Positions 29,412-38,585 of a DNA stretch of 64,000 nucleotides are shown here, piece by piece. The stretch lies in assembly GCF_023507705.1 (NCBI RefSeq), contig NZ_JALBGD010000004.1:331587-395586 (forward strand). The letters run 5' to 3'. Under the pieces are notes generated by a model, which searched no databases, had not been told where the DNA came from, and was given only the letters and a program-made list of their open reading frames with translations. Made by a program: the position numbers and the translations under genes. The stretch comes from Stappia sp. WLB 29 (GTDB lineage Bacteria; Pseudomonadota; Alphaproteobacteria; Rhizobiales; Stappiaceae). The first letter of the stretch is position 1. Every line of letters begins with the position of its first letter.

Positions 29412-29789
29412 TCAGCCGCCCTGGGGGCTATGGGTTGCGATCAGCTCGACCGGGATCGAGTGGACCCGGGCGACCAGCGGCGCGATCCGCTCCAGATGCG
29501 CGGCGAAGTCCGGCGTCGCGCGCCAGTTGGCCGCCGCCGCCGCGTCGGTGAAGCGGGTGACGATGACGAGGCAGCTGCTGTCGGAGGCCCAGTAGACCTC
29601 GTTGCCGAGCCAGCCGGCCTCGCCGGCCGCCTCGCTCAGGCGGGTGATTTCCTGCATCTGCATGTCGAGCAGCCGGTCGGCGGTGCCGTCCGTGGGGGTG
29701 AAGATGTTGACCATCGTATAGGGGGAGGGTGCCTCGCCGGGGTGGAGGCGGGACCGGCCGGTGTCGGCCGGGAGGGATCTTGCGGTCAT
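29412..29789 (-). CDS. Antibiotic biosynthesis monooxygenase (ABM) fold protein
   Basis: About 125 residues with a dimeric ferredoxin-like ABM fold: MVNIFTPTDGTADRLLDMQ at the start of the fold, VYWASDSSCLVIVTRF in the middle, and a Trp-containing helix (ANWRATPDFAAHLERIAPLV). Members are quinol monooxygenases, heme-degrading enzymes or cofactor-free oxygenases. I use the ATG at 29789, with GGAG 8 bases upstream; the fold itself begins at a later Met (29714). It is the first gene after the SoxR-like promoter and is probably a quinone-handling defence enzyme. Confidence 0.78.
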   Translation of the reverse strand: MTARSLPADTGRSRLHPGEAPSPYTMVNIFTPTDGTADRLLDMQMQEITRLSEAAGEAGWLGNEVYWASDSSCLVIVTRFTDAAAAANWRATPDFAAHLERIAPLVARVHSIPVELIATHSPQGG

Positions 29790-29821
29790 GTCTCGTGCTC
29801 CGGTTGTCATATCCGGACACC

Positions 29822-29852
29822 GTGATAAAAGTTCAAGTGCACTTTAAGTCAA
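29822..29852 (-). promoter_or_regulatory. SoxR-type promoter with 19-bp spacer and operator
   Basis: On the minus strand TTGACT (29852-29847) and TATCAC (29827-29822) are separated by exactly 19 bases. The long spacer is the hallmark of MerR/SoxR-activated promoters. Its centre, TCAAGTGCACTTTA, closely matches the core of the SoxR box (TCAAGTtaACTTGA). The soxR gene starts 48 bases to the right. The promoter drives the monooxygenase and FMN reductase genes. A separate GC-rich hairpin (29858-29880) lies in the soxR leader. Confidence 0.8.
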
Positions 29853-29899
29853 CAGCCGGGCGGACGATTTTTGTCCGCCCGCCGCAAAGGCGCACTGTC

Positions 29900-30388
29900 A
29901 TGCCCAGCCCGCCCCACCGAGCCAAGCCGGATCCCGTCCTCACCATCCAGCAGGTGGCGCGGCGCAGCGGCGTTGCCGCCTCCGCTCTGCGCTATTACGA
30001 GGAGCGCGGGCTGATCGCGGCCGAGCGCGCGGCCTCCGGCCATCGCCGGTTCGAGCGGTCGGTGCTGCGGCGCATCGCCTTCATCGTCTTCGCCCAGCGC
30101 CTCGGCTTCACGCTGGAGGAGGTGAAGCGGGAGCTCGACAAGCTGCCGAGCGACCACATTCCGACCGGTGCCGACTGGGAGCAGCTGTCGCAGGTCTGGT
30201 CCCGCCGCGTGGACGAGCGCATCGACGAGTTGCAGCGGCTCAAACGCGGCCTTGCCCAGTGCATCAGCTGCGGTTGCCTGTCGCTCGCCCAGTGCAGCCT
30301 CGCAAATCCCGGAGACCGCGCCGGGGCGCTCGGCCCCGGTCCGCGCTACTGGGTCGGCGCGCGCGACATCAAGCAGCTTCTCCCCTAG
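29900..30388 (+). CDS. soxR: Redox-sensitive transcriptional activator SoxR
   Basis: A 162-residue MerR-family regulator. The HTH is VARRSGVAASALRYYEERGL (about 19-38), then a dimerisation helix. The [2Fe-2S] cluster motif CISCGCLSLAQC gives the four Cys that define SoxR. Oxidation of the cluster by redox-cycling agents switches it on. The start is the ATG at 29900. Outside enteric bacteria SoxR usually controls oxidoreductases and pumps, not soxS, which fits the divergent monooxygenase/FMN reductase pair. Confidence 0.96.
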   Translation: MPSPPHRAKPDPVLTIQQVARRSGVAASALRYYEERGLIAAERAASGHRRFERSVLRRIAFIVFAQRLGFTLEEVKRELDKLPSDHIPTGADWEQLSQVWSRRVDERIDELQRLKRGLAQCISCGCLSLAQCSLANPGDRAGALGPGPRYWVGARDIKQLLP

Positions 30389-30391
30389 GCC

Positions 30392-32389
30392 TCAGCCCTC
30401 GACGGGCTCCAGCCGCACCAGGAGGCGGCCGGCCTCCACCGTGTCGCGTTCGGCAGCCGCGATCTCGGCCACCGTGCCGTCGGCCGCCGCCTTCAGCTCC
30501 ATCAGCAGCTTCATCGATTCCATCACCACCAGCGTCTCGCCCTTGGCGACCCTGTCGCCGGCCGCAACGCGGATCTCCACGACGAGGCCCGGCATCGGCG
30601 CGGCAATCCGCTCCGGCGACGCACCGTCGCCTGCCGCCCTGTCCTGGCCGAGATCGCCGAGCGGCAGCACCGCGCAGGCGATCTCCGTGCCCGGTCCGCA
30701 CAGCCAGACCCGGCCGCCGTCGATGGCGGCGGCAAAGCTCTCCGCCACGCCATCGCGGGTGATGCGCACCCGGTCCGGCGCGGTCCACTGCGCGGCGATC
30801 TCCTGCGCCTCGCCGTCCGCGGCCAGGGCCCGCCAGCCGCCCGCCTCGCGCGCCTCCAGCACGACGCGGCTCTCGGGCGCGGCCGCATCCACATAGGTCA
30901 CCCGCGCCGGGCAGCCGGCCTGCGCGAGCAGGCGAAACCCGGACAGCGCCTGCCAGGGCGTTGCTGCGGCGCGCGGCCGGCTCGCAAGCGCCGCGGCCGC
31001 AAGGGCGAGGCCGTCCGCCTTCGGCGCCTTCCACCCATCTTTCCAGCCTTCTGGCCAGTTGCGGGCGATGAAGTCGGTGGTGACCCTGCCGCTGGCGAAG
31101 TACGGCGAGGCCAGCGCGTCGCGCAGGAACAGCCGCGTGGTGGCCAGTCCCGCCACCTCCAGCCGGTCGAGGCCGGAGAGCAGCTTGCGCCGTGCCGCGT
31201 CCCGGTCGGGCCCGTGGGCGATCAGCTTGGCGATCATGGAATCGTACGCCGCGCCGATTTCCGCCCCCGGCTCGATGCCGGCATCGCAGCGCAGTTCCGC
31301 CGGCGGCGACCACAGCAGCACCTTGCCCGTGTCCGGGCGAAAGCCGGCGCTGGCGTCCTCCGCCGTCAGCCGCGCCTGGATCGCATGGCCGGTGCAGGTC
31401 ACATCGTCCTGCGAAAGGGCCAGCTTCTCGCCGGCGGCCGCGCGCAGCTGCAGCTCCACGAGGTCGAGCCCGGTGATCTCCTCGGTCACCGTATGCTCCA
31501 CCTGCAGCCGCGTGTTCATCTCCAGGAAGTGGACCTGCTGCGTTGCCGCATCCATCACGAACTCGACCGTGCCGGCGCTGTCGTAGCCGATGGCCCGGCC
31601 AAGCCGCAGCGCTGCCTCGAACAGCCGCTCGCGGGTCTCGGGCAGCAGCCCCGGCGCCGGCGCCTCCTCGATCAGCTTCTGGTGGTTGCGCTGCACCGAG
31701 CAATCGCGCTCGAACAGGTGCAGCAAGGTGCCGTGCCTGTCGCCGATCAGCTGCACTTCCACATGGCGCGGATTGCGCACCAGCTTCTCGATGAGCAGCC
31801 GCCCGTCGCCGAAGGCCCGCTCGGCCTCCGTGCGGGCCGCATCGATGGCAGCCTCCAGCCCCGCCTCGTCGTGGACGGCGCGCATGCCCTTGCCCCCGCC
31901 GCCGGCCGAGGCCTTGACCATCACCGGCAGGCCGATCTCGCGCGCCGCCCGCGCAAGGTTGTCTGTCGACTGGTCTTCGCCGCTATAGCCGGGAATGCAG
32001 GGCACGCCGGCTTCTTCGGCCAGGCGCTTCGCCTCGATCTTGGCGCCCATCGCCGCGATCGCCCGGGCGTTCGGCCCGACGAAGGCGATGCCGTTTTCCT
32101 CGCAGGCCCGCGCCAGTTCCGGCCGCTCGGACAGGAAGCCGTAGCCGGGGTGGATCGCGCCGGCCCCGCTCGCCTTGGCGGCGGCGATGATCCGGTCGAG
32201 GCGCAGGTAGCTGTCGCTCGCTGCCGCCCCGCCGATGGCGATGGCCCGGTCGGCCATCCTTACATGCAATGCGTCGCGGTCGGCATCGGAATGAACGGCG
32301 ATGGTGGCGAGCCCCATGCGCCGCGCGGTGCGGATGATGCGGCAGGCGATCTCGCCGCGATTGGCAATCAGCAGGCTGTCGAACATCAT
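30392..32389 (-). CDS. Acyl-CoA carboxylase alpha subunit (biotin carboxylase + BCCP)
   Basis: A 665-residue protein of the methylcrotonyl/geranyl/propionyl-CoA carboxylase alpha type. The biotin carboxylase part (1-450) has LLIANRGEIACRIIRTARRM, the ATP-grasp glycine loop KASAGGGGKGM, and FLEMNTRLQVEHTVTE. The C-terminal biotinyl domain carries ESMKLLMEL; its Lys (about 627) is the biotin site, with Ser-Met-Lys-Leu replacing the common Ala-Met-Lys-Met. The start ATG is at 32389. It is 5 bases after the carboxyltransferase gene, so the two form one enzyme. The substrate is inferred from context only. Confidence 0.93.
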   Translation of the reverse strand: MMFDSLLIANRGEIACRIIRTARRMGLATIAVHSDADRDALHVRMADRAIAIGGAAASDSYLRLDRIIAAAKASGAGAIHPGYGFLSERPELARACEENGIAFVGPNARAIAAMGAKIEAKRLAEEAGVPCIPGYSGEDQSTDNLARAAREIGLPVMVKASAGGGGKGMRAVHDEAGLEAAIDAARTEAERAFGDGRLLIEKLVRNPRHVEVQLIGDRHGTLLHLFERDCSVQRNHQKLIEEAPAPGLLPETRERLFEAALRLGRAIGYDSAGTVEFVMDAATQQVHFLEMNTRLQVEHTVTEEITGLDLVELQLRAAAGEKLALSQDDVTCTGHAIQARLTAEDASAGFRPDTGKVLLWSPPAELRCDAGIEPGAEIGAAYDSMIAKLIAHGPDRDAARRKLLSGLDRLEVAGLATTRLFLRDALASPYFASGRVTTDFIARNWPEGWKDGWKAPKADGLALAAAALASRPRAAATPWQALSGFRLLAQAGCPARVTYVDAAAPESRVVLEAREAGGWRALAADGEAQEIAAQWTAPDRVRITRDGVAESFAAAIDGGRVWLCGPGTEIACAVLPLGDLGQDRAAGDGASPERIAAPMPGLVVEIRVAAGDRVAKGETLVVMESMKLLMELKAAADGTVAEIAAAERDTVEAGRLLVRLEPVEG

Positions 32390-32394
32390 GCGCC

Positions 32395-33939
<1,545 letters not shown>

Positions 33940-34021
33940 GAGCTGCTCCTCCCGTTCGCATCGCCTCGCCCGGTTCGGGGCCCGGCCGGCTTCCCGTCTG
34001 TCTCCGGCTCCGGTCGGGCAA

Positions 34022-34059
34022 TTGACAATCTACCTAACGGCCGTTAGAAAATATGTCAA
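34022..34059. promoter_or_regulatory. Overlapping divergent promoters with one palindromic operator
   Basis: A perfect 14-bp palindrome CTAACGGCCGTTAG (34034-34047) is flanked on both sides by -35 boxes. Rightward: TTGACA (34022-34027), 17 bases, TAGAAA (34045-34050). Leftward: TTGACA (34059-34054), 17 bases, TAGGTA (34036-34031). A repressor on the palindrome would cover both spacers and -10 boxes. The TetR gene at the end of the rightward unit is the natural candidate. Confidence 0.78.
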
Positions 34060-34122
34060 CTGGACGGGAGCGAGCGCGGTCGCCGCCCACCACGGCCAGG
34101 CAATCGTGAGGGGAGGGATCGA

Positions 34123-35295
34123 ATGACAGCTTCCGGTTTCGATGTGACGAGCGCCAGCGACGTCTTCTTCGAGGAGGAGCACAAGATGCTGCGCGATCAG
34201 GTGCGCCGCTTCGTCGAGGAAGAGATCAAGCCCCATGCCGACCAGTGGGAGGCGGACGGCGCCACGCCGCGCGAGCTGCTGCGCAAGATGGGCGCGCTCG
34301 GCTTCTTCGGCATCCGCTATCCGGAAGCCTATGGCGGCAGCGCCATGGACGAGCGCGCCACCGTCGTCCTGTCGGAAGAGCTCGGCCGCTCGACCTATGC
34401 CGGCGTTGCCATCACCGCGCTGGTCCACACGGACATGGCCTCGGTCCATCTCTTCAATGCCGGCAACGACGCCCAGAAGGCGAAATACATGCCCGGCATC
34501 GTCAGCGGCGAGATCATCACCGCCGTCGGCGTCACCGAGCCGGACGCCGGCTCCGACGTCAAGGGCATCCGCACCACCGCCCGCCGCGAGGGCGACCATT
34601 ACGTGCTCAACGGCACCAAGACCTTCATCACCAACGGTGTGCTGGCCGATGTCTACTGCATCGCCGCCAAGACCGGCGGCGATGGGCCGGCCAGCAAGGC
34701 GGTGACCATGTTCATCATTGAGAAGGGCATGGAAGGCTTCACCGTCTCGCGCGCCCTCGACAAGCACGGCTGGCGCAGCTCCGACACCGCCGAGCTCTCC
34801 TTCGTCGATGTCCGCGTGCCGGCCGAGAACGTCCTCGGCGAGGAGGGGCGCGGCTTCTACGAGATCATGAAGAACTTCCAGAACGAGCGCCTGGTGCTCG
34901 GCGCCATGGCGATGGGCGAAGCCCAGGCGGCCATCGAGCTGACGGTCGCCTATGTCCGCGACCGCAAGGCCTTCGGCGCCCCGCTCTGGGAGAAGCAGGC
35001 GATCCGCCAGCGCCTCGCCATGCTGTCGTCGCGCGTCGAGGCGGCGCGGCAGATGATCTATGCCACCGCTGTCCGTGTTGCGCGCGGCGAGCAGTTGGTG
35101 CGCGAGGTCTCGATGATCAAGGCGCTGTGCGGCGAGCTGGTCAACGAGGTCATGTATGCCTGCGTCCAGTTCCACGGCGGCATGGGCTTCATGCGCGAGA
35201 GCACCATCGAGCGCATGTCGCGCGATGCCCGCGTCCAGGCGATCGGCGGCGGGGCGACCGAGGTGATGCTCGAAGAAGTCGCCAAGCGCATGTGA
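34123..35295 (+). CDS. Acyl-CoA dehydrogenase (isovaleryl/citronellyl-CoA type)
   Basis: A 390-residue FAD enzyme that oxidises an acyl-CoA to its 2-enoyl form. It contains AVGVTEPDAGSDVKGIRTTA, a FAD/substrate signature, KTFITNGVLADVY, and the C-terminal FHGGMGFMRESTIERMSRDA. The catalytic Glu of medium-chain enzymes is absent: the site reads IGGGATEVM, as in isovaleryl-CoA or citronellyl-CoA dehydrogenases that use a Glu elsewhere. This points to a branched substrate. A strong binding site (GGGAGGGATCGA) precedes the ATG. It is divergent from the carboxylase genes and shares their operator. Confidence 0.92.
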   Translation: MTASGFDVTSASDVFFEEEHKMLRDQVRRFVEEEIKPHADQWEADGATPRELLRKMGALGFFGIRYPEAYGGSAMDERATVVLSEELGRSTYAGVAITALVHTDMASVHLFNAGNDAQKAKYMPGIVSGEIITAVGVTEPDAGSDVKGIRTTARREGDHYVLNGTKTFITNGVLADVYCIAAKTGGDGPASKAVTMFIIEKGMEGFTVSRALDKHGWRSSDTAELSFVDVRVPAENVLGEEGRGFYEIMKNFQNERLVLGAMAMGEAQAAIELTVAYVRDRKAFGAPLWEKQAIRQRLAMLSSRVEAARQMIYATAVRVARGEQLVREVSMIKALCGELVNEVMYACVQFHGGMGFMRESTIERMSRDARVQAIGGGATEVMLEEVAKRM

Positions 35296-35300
35296 CCTTG

Positions 35301-36329
35301 ATGCGCGCCTTCGTGCTGGAAACCGGCTTCGGCCTCGACAACCTGGTGCTGCGGGAGCGGGAAACGCCGATGCCCGGGCTGGGCGAGGTGCTGCTGGAGA
35401 TGCGCACCGCCTCGCTCAACTACCGCGACCTCGTGGTGGTGGCCGGCGGCCATGGCCGCGCCGTGCGTCCGCCGCTGGTCCCCCTGTCGGACGGCGTCGG
35501 CATCGTCGTCGAGACCGGGCCGGGTGCGCGCGACCTTGCCGTCGGCGACCGGGTGGCACCGGCCTTCTATCAGCACTGGCAGGGCGGCGCGCCGCCCGAC
35601 GATCTGGAGGCCGGCCGTCTCGGCGGGCCGCTCCAGGGCGTGCTCGCCTCCCATTGCGTCTTTCCCGAGAGCGGCCTTGTCCGGGTTGCCGAGGGTCTTT
35701 CCAATGCCGAGGCGGCGACGCTCCCTTGCGCCGGCGTCACGGCCTGGAGCGCCCTGTCCGAGCCCTGGCCGCTGCGCCCCGGCGAAAGCGTGCTGATCCA
35801 GGGCACCGGCGGCGTCGCGCTGATGGCGCTGGCGCTCGCCCGCCGCGCCGGCGCCCGCACCATCGTCACCACCTCCTCGCCGATCAAGGCGGCGCGCCTT
35901 GCCGCGCTCGGCGCCGATCTCGTCATCGACCGCAATGCAACGCCCGACTGGGCCCGCGCCGTGCGCGCGGCGACGGACGGGCGCGGCTGCGAGCGGGTGC
36001 TGGAGCTCGGCGGGGCGGCAACGCTCAACGAGTCGGTCAAGGCGGTGCGCACCGGCGGCACGATTCTACTGATCGGCAATGTCACCGGCTCGATGGCCGA
36101 GCTCTTCCTGCCGCTGGTCCTGACCCGGCGCATCACCTTGCATTCGGTGTCCTGCGGCTCGCGCCAGGCGTTCCAGGCGCTGATGGGCGCGCTGGCGGCG
36201 GGCGGCATCCGTCCGGTGGTCGACCGGGTCTTTCCCTTCGAGCAGGCGCACGAGGCTTTTCGCACCCTTGAAAAGGGCGAGCACTTCGGAAACATATGCG
36301 TCTCGCTCTCGCAGGACCCGCCCCGTTGA
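35301..36329 (+). CDS. Quinone oxidoreductase-like zinc-free alcohol dehydrogenase
   Basis: A 342-residue medium-chain dehydrogenase/reductase. The GroES-like half has LNYRDLVVVAGGHG, and the nucleotide-binding half has VLIQGTGGVALMALALARRA near 165-184. The structural-zinc Cys cluster and the catalytic-zinc ligands are missing, so it is of the NADPH:quinone reductase (QOR) branch. It starts 5 bases after the acyl-CoA dehydrogenase stop. It may reduce an enoyl or quinone-like intermediate of the same pathway; the substrate is unknown. Confidence 0.9.
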   Translation: MRAFVLETGFGLDNLVLRERETPMPGLGEVLLEMRTASLNYRDLVVVAGGHGRAVRPPLVPLSDGVGIVVETGPGARDLAVGDRVAPAFYQHWQGGAPPDDLEAGRLGGPLQGVLASHCVFPESGLVRVAEGLSNAEAATLPCAGVTAWSALSEPWPLRPGESVLIQGTGGVALMALALARRAGARTIVTTSSPIKAARLAALGADLVIDRNATPDWARAVRAATDGRGCERVLELGGAATLNESVKAVRTGGTILLIGNVTGSMAELFLPLVLTRRITLHSVSCGSRQAFQALMGALAAGGIRPVVDRVFPFEQAHEAFRTLEKGEHFGNICVSLSQDPPR

Positions 36330-36934
36330 CCGCCTCCCGTCCCAAGCCGCAGAAGAAGACGAAGAAGGCGCTCGAGGCCCGGCAGGTCATCATGGCGGCC
36401 GCCGCCCGGATGATGCGCGAGCGCGGCTATGCCGACACTTCGCTGCGCGATCTGGCGGCCGAGGTCGGCATGAAGGCCGGCAGCCTCTACTACCATTTCG
36501 CCTCCAAGGACGAGCTGGCCATCGAGGTCATGCGGCTCGGCGTGCAGCTTGTCTGCGATGCAGTCGACGAGGCGCTGGCGCGGCGGCCCGATGCCGGCCC
36601 GCGCGAACGGATCGTCATTGCGCTTACCGTTCATCTGGAGACGCTGCTGTCGGCGAGCGACTTCGCCTCGGCCCATATCCGCTGCTACCCCTTCGTGCCG
36701 GAGGCGGTGCAGCAGGAGCTGCTGGCCACGCGCCGCAACTACGACAAGGTCTGGAGCGCGATCATCCGCGATTATCTGGGGCCGCAGGCCGACGGCCTGC
36801 GTGTCCGCTACCTGCGCCACGCCCTGATCGGCGCGCTCAACTGGTCGCTGGAATGGTTCGACCCCGCCCGCGACAGCGTCGCCGGCTACGTTGCCGCGCT
36901 CGAGCGGCTGCTGCCGCCCGAAACGAGGGCGTGA
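36296..36934 (+). CDS. TetR family regulator of the acyl-CoA locus
   Basis: A 212-residue TetR regulator. The HTH is DTSLRDLAAEVGMKAGSLYYHFASKDEL (about 47-74; key residues are the Gly-Ser-Leu-Tyr-Tyr-His-Phe recognition segment). The rest is the helical ligand domain. Its start overlaps the end of the oxidoreductase gene by 34 bases; a TTG at 36326 overlapping that gene's stop is an alternative start. As the last gene of the rightward unit it probably represses both divergent units through the palindrome at 34034, with an acyl-CoA as inducer. Confidence 0.9.
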   Translation: MRLALAGPAPLTASRPKPQKKTKKALEARQVIMAAAARMMRERGYADTSLRDLAAEVGMKAGSLYYHFASKDELAIEVMRLGVQLVCDAVDEALARRPDAGPRERIVIALTVHLETLLSASDFASAHIRCYPFVPEAVQQELLATRRNYDKVWSAIIRDYLGPQADGLRVRYLRHALIGALNWSLEWFDPARDSVAGYVAALERLLPPETRA

Positions 36935-36977
36935 GGTTTTCAGACGACCATTGCGGCCATATTAATGGGTCCTGACC

Positions 36978-37295
36978 CTAAGCTTCTGCGTAGCGACGCA
37001 GGCCCATGCCGATTAACAACATCGACACAAAGAGAAGCCACGCAGCAAGCATCATGATGCGGAAGAAATTTGCGAGAGGTGAGACCTTGACCCTTGAAAG
37101 CTGGTTAGTAGGAACTCCTTTGGGCTTAGTTGCCATGAGCCCCAGATAGCAAATTAGAGTGATGGCAACAAATGTTACCATGTAAGAATCCATCCAGTCT
37201 GGAACTCTTACGAATCCGAAATTGAAGGCGTAAGACTGGGATGATGGAAAGGTGATTCCCAAAATTGCACATGAAATCAGTTTTATTTTATACAT
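36978..37295 (-). CDS. Small AT-rich membrane protein of unknown function
   Basis: A 105-residue protein in DNA far richer in A and T than its surroundings (about 36940-37400). It begins MYKIKLISCAILGITF, a likely signal peptide ending near SYAFNFG. It then has two hydrophobic segments (about residues 38-54, VTFVAITLICYLGLMA, and 84-98, MLAAWLLFVSMLLIG) with a basic loop between them. GAGGGA upstream of the ATG at 37295 supports the start. The base composition suggests recent gain. I recognise no family. Confidence 0.6.
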   Translation of the reverse strand: MYKIKLISCAILGITFPSSQSYAFNFGFVRVPDWMDSYMVTFVAITLICYLGLMATKPKGVPTNQLSRVKVSPLANFFRIMMLAAWLLFVSMLLIGMGLRRYAEA

Positions 37296-37436
37296 AATCT
37301 TCCCTCGCGAGATGACCTTAATTAGGCGAGGGTAGGTGGTGTGAGTTAAAAGGCTTTTAAAGAACCGTTTCCTTGGAACAGGTAAGGCTATCGGTGGCAA
37401 AGCTATTGGAAACGCGGCTTTGTGCGATCTGCCCGC

Positions 37437-38069
37437 TCAGCGTTGCGAGGCGGCGACCATCGCGCCGACGCCGATGAAGGCACCGCCGGTCACCCGGTTG
37501 AACACTTGTCCCCAGCGTGTCAGCCAGGGCGCCAGCCGTCCGGCCGCCCCCGCCAGCACCACCTCGTAGGCGAATTCCACCGCCGCGTAGGTTCCCGCGA
37601 AGATCGCGAACTGCAGCCAGAGCGAGGTGCCCGGCTGCATGAACTGCGGCAGGAAGGTCGAAAAGAAGATCAGCGCCTTCGGGTTCGACAGCGCCACCAG
37701 AAGGCCTTGCGTGAAGGCACGCCGGCGGCTGATCGGACGCGCCGCCGGCCCGCCCTCGCTCGCCGCCTGGATGCCGGCGGTGAAGGCCGGCGCCCGCCAC
37801 AGCCGGATGCCCAGCCACACCAGATAGGCCGCGCCCACCCACTTCACGACGCTGAACAGCATCTCGGAGGTCAGCATCAGGGCGCCGAGGCCGGCGAGCG
37901 AGGCGCCGATCAGCAGCGTCATGCCGGTGATGCAGCCGAGCGCGGTGAACACCGTGCGGCCGAGCCCGTAACGGACCCCGTGATTGAGGCAGAGAAGACC
38001 GTTCGGCCCCGGCGTCAGCGACAGGGCGAGCGAGGCCAGCAGGTAGACCAACCACAGATCGAAGCTCAT
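37437..38069 (-). CDS. LysE/RhtB family amino-acid exporter
   Basis: A 210-residue inner-membrane protein with about six hydrophobic segments. The N-terminus LLASLALSLTPGPNGLLCLN holds the conserved SLTPGPN of LysE/RhtB exporters, and FTQGLLVALSNPKALIFFST is the second family motif. Export of an amino acid or homoserine lactone-like compound is expected. The start is the ATG at 38069, with GGAG upstream. It stands alone, next to the AT-rich small gene. Confidence 0.93.
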   Translation of the reverse strand: MSFDLWLVYLLASLALSLTPGPNGLLCLNHGVRYGLGRTVFTALGCITGMTLLIGASLAGLGALMLTSEMLFSVVKWVGAAYLVWLGIRLWRAPAFTAGIQAASEGGPAARPISRRRAFTQGLLVALSNPKALIFFSTFLPQFMQPGTSLWLQFAIFAGTYAAVEFAYEVVLAGAAGRLAPWLTRWGQVFNRVTGGAFIGVGAMVAASQR

Positions 38070-38585
38070 GCCGGCACTCCACAAGGGCGGGCGGGGAATA
38101 ACGTGCGCCGGGCGCGAAAAGGATGCGCAGCCGAGCGGCGGACTCTAACACGCGCCGCGCCGTTGGAAAGGGGCTGCGCGCGGCTTGGCGATTTTGCGAC
38201 GATTGAGACGGGTTCGGCCGATTTCGAGACGGAATTTTGCAAAATCCGTCTCAATTTTCCCGCACGGCCTTATCCCCGTGCGCGCCATTGCCGAGGGCGC
38301 TCCGCTGGTGTCCGCACCTGTGCGAAAAGCACCGGAACAAGCCGATCCGCGGCCCTTGCGTGCAGGTTCCTGCCGGGAAGGCGACCGATCTGTCCCCGAA
38401 AGCGGTACGTAAAAGCGGCGGTTTCTTGAGAAATCTTGCGCGGAGGCGTCAAGCCGGCTTCGTCGCACTTGTCCCCGTGGCCGGGCCGGTGGGCGCAGGT
38501 CTCGAGGACTGCCGCCGGGGTGGCGTTGGCTGCGCCGCGCGCTGCGGGTTGTCCCCGCAGCGCGCGGCGTCGATCTGCCCGGCTG
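38070..38585. other. 516-base intergenic region with a long inverted repeat
   Basis: No gene is seen. At 38226-38252 there is an inverted repeat with arms GAGACGGA/TCCGTCTC around a second palindrome TTTTGCAAAA, broken only by one unpaired base. A matching half-site (TTGAGACGGG) lies about 20 bases to the left. It is upstream of the LysE gene and downstream of acrB. It could be an operator or a transcription end. Confidence 0.5.
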
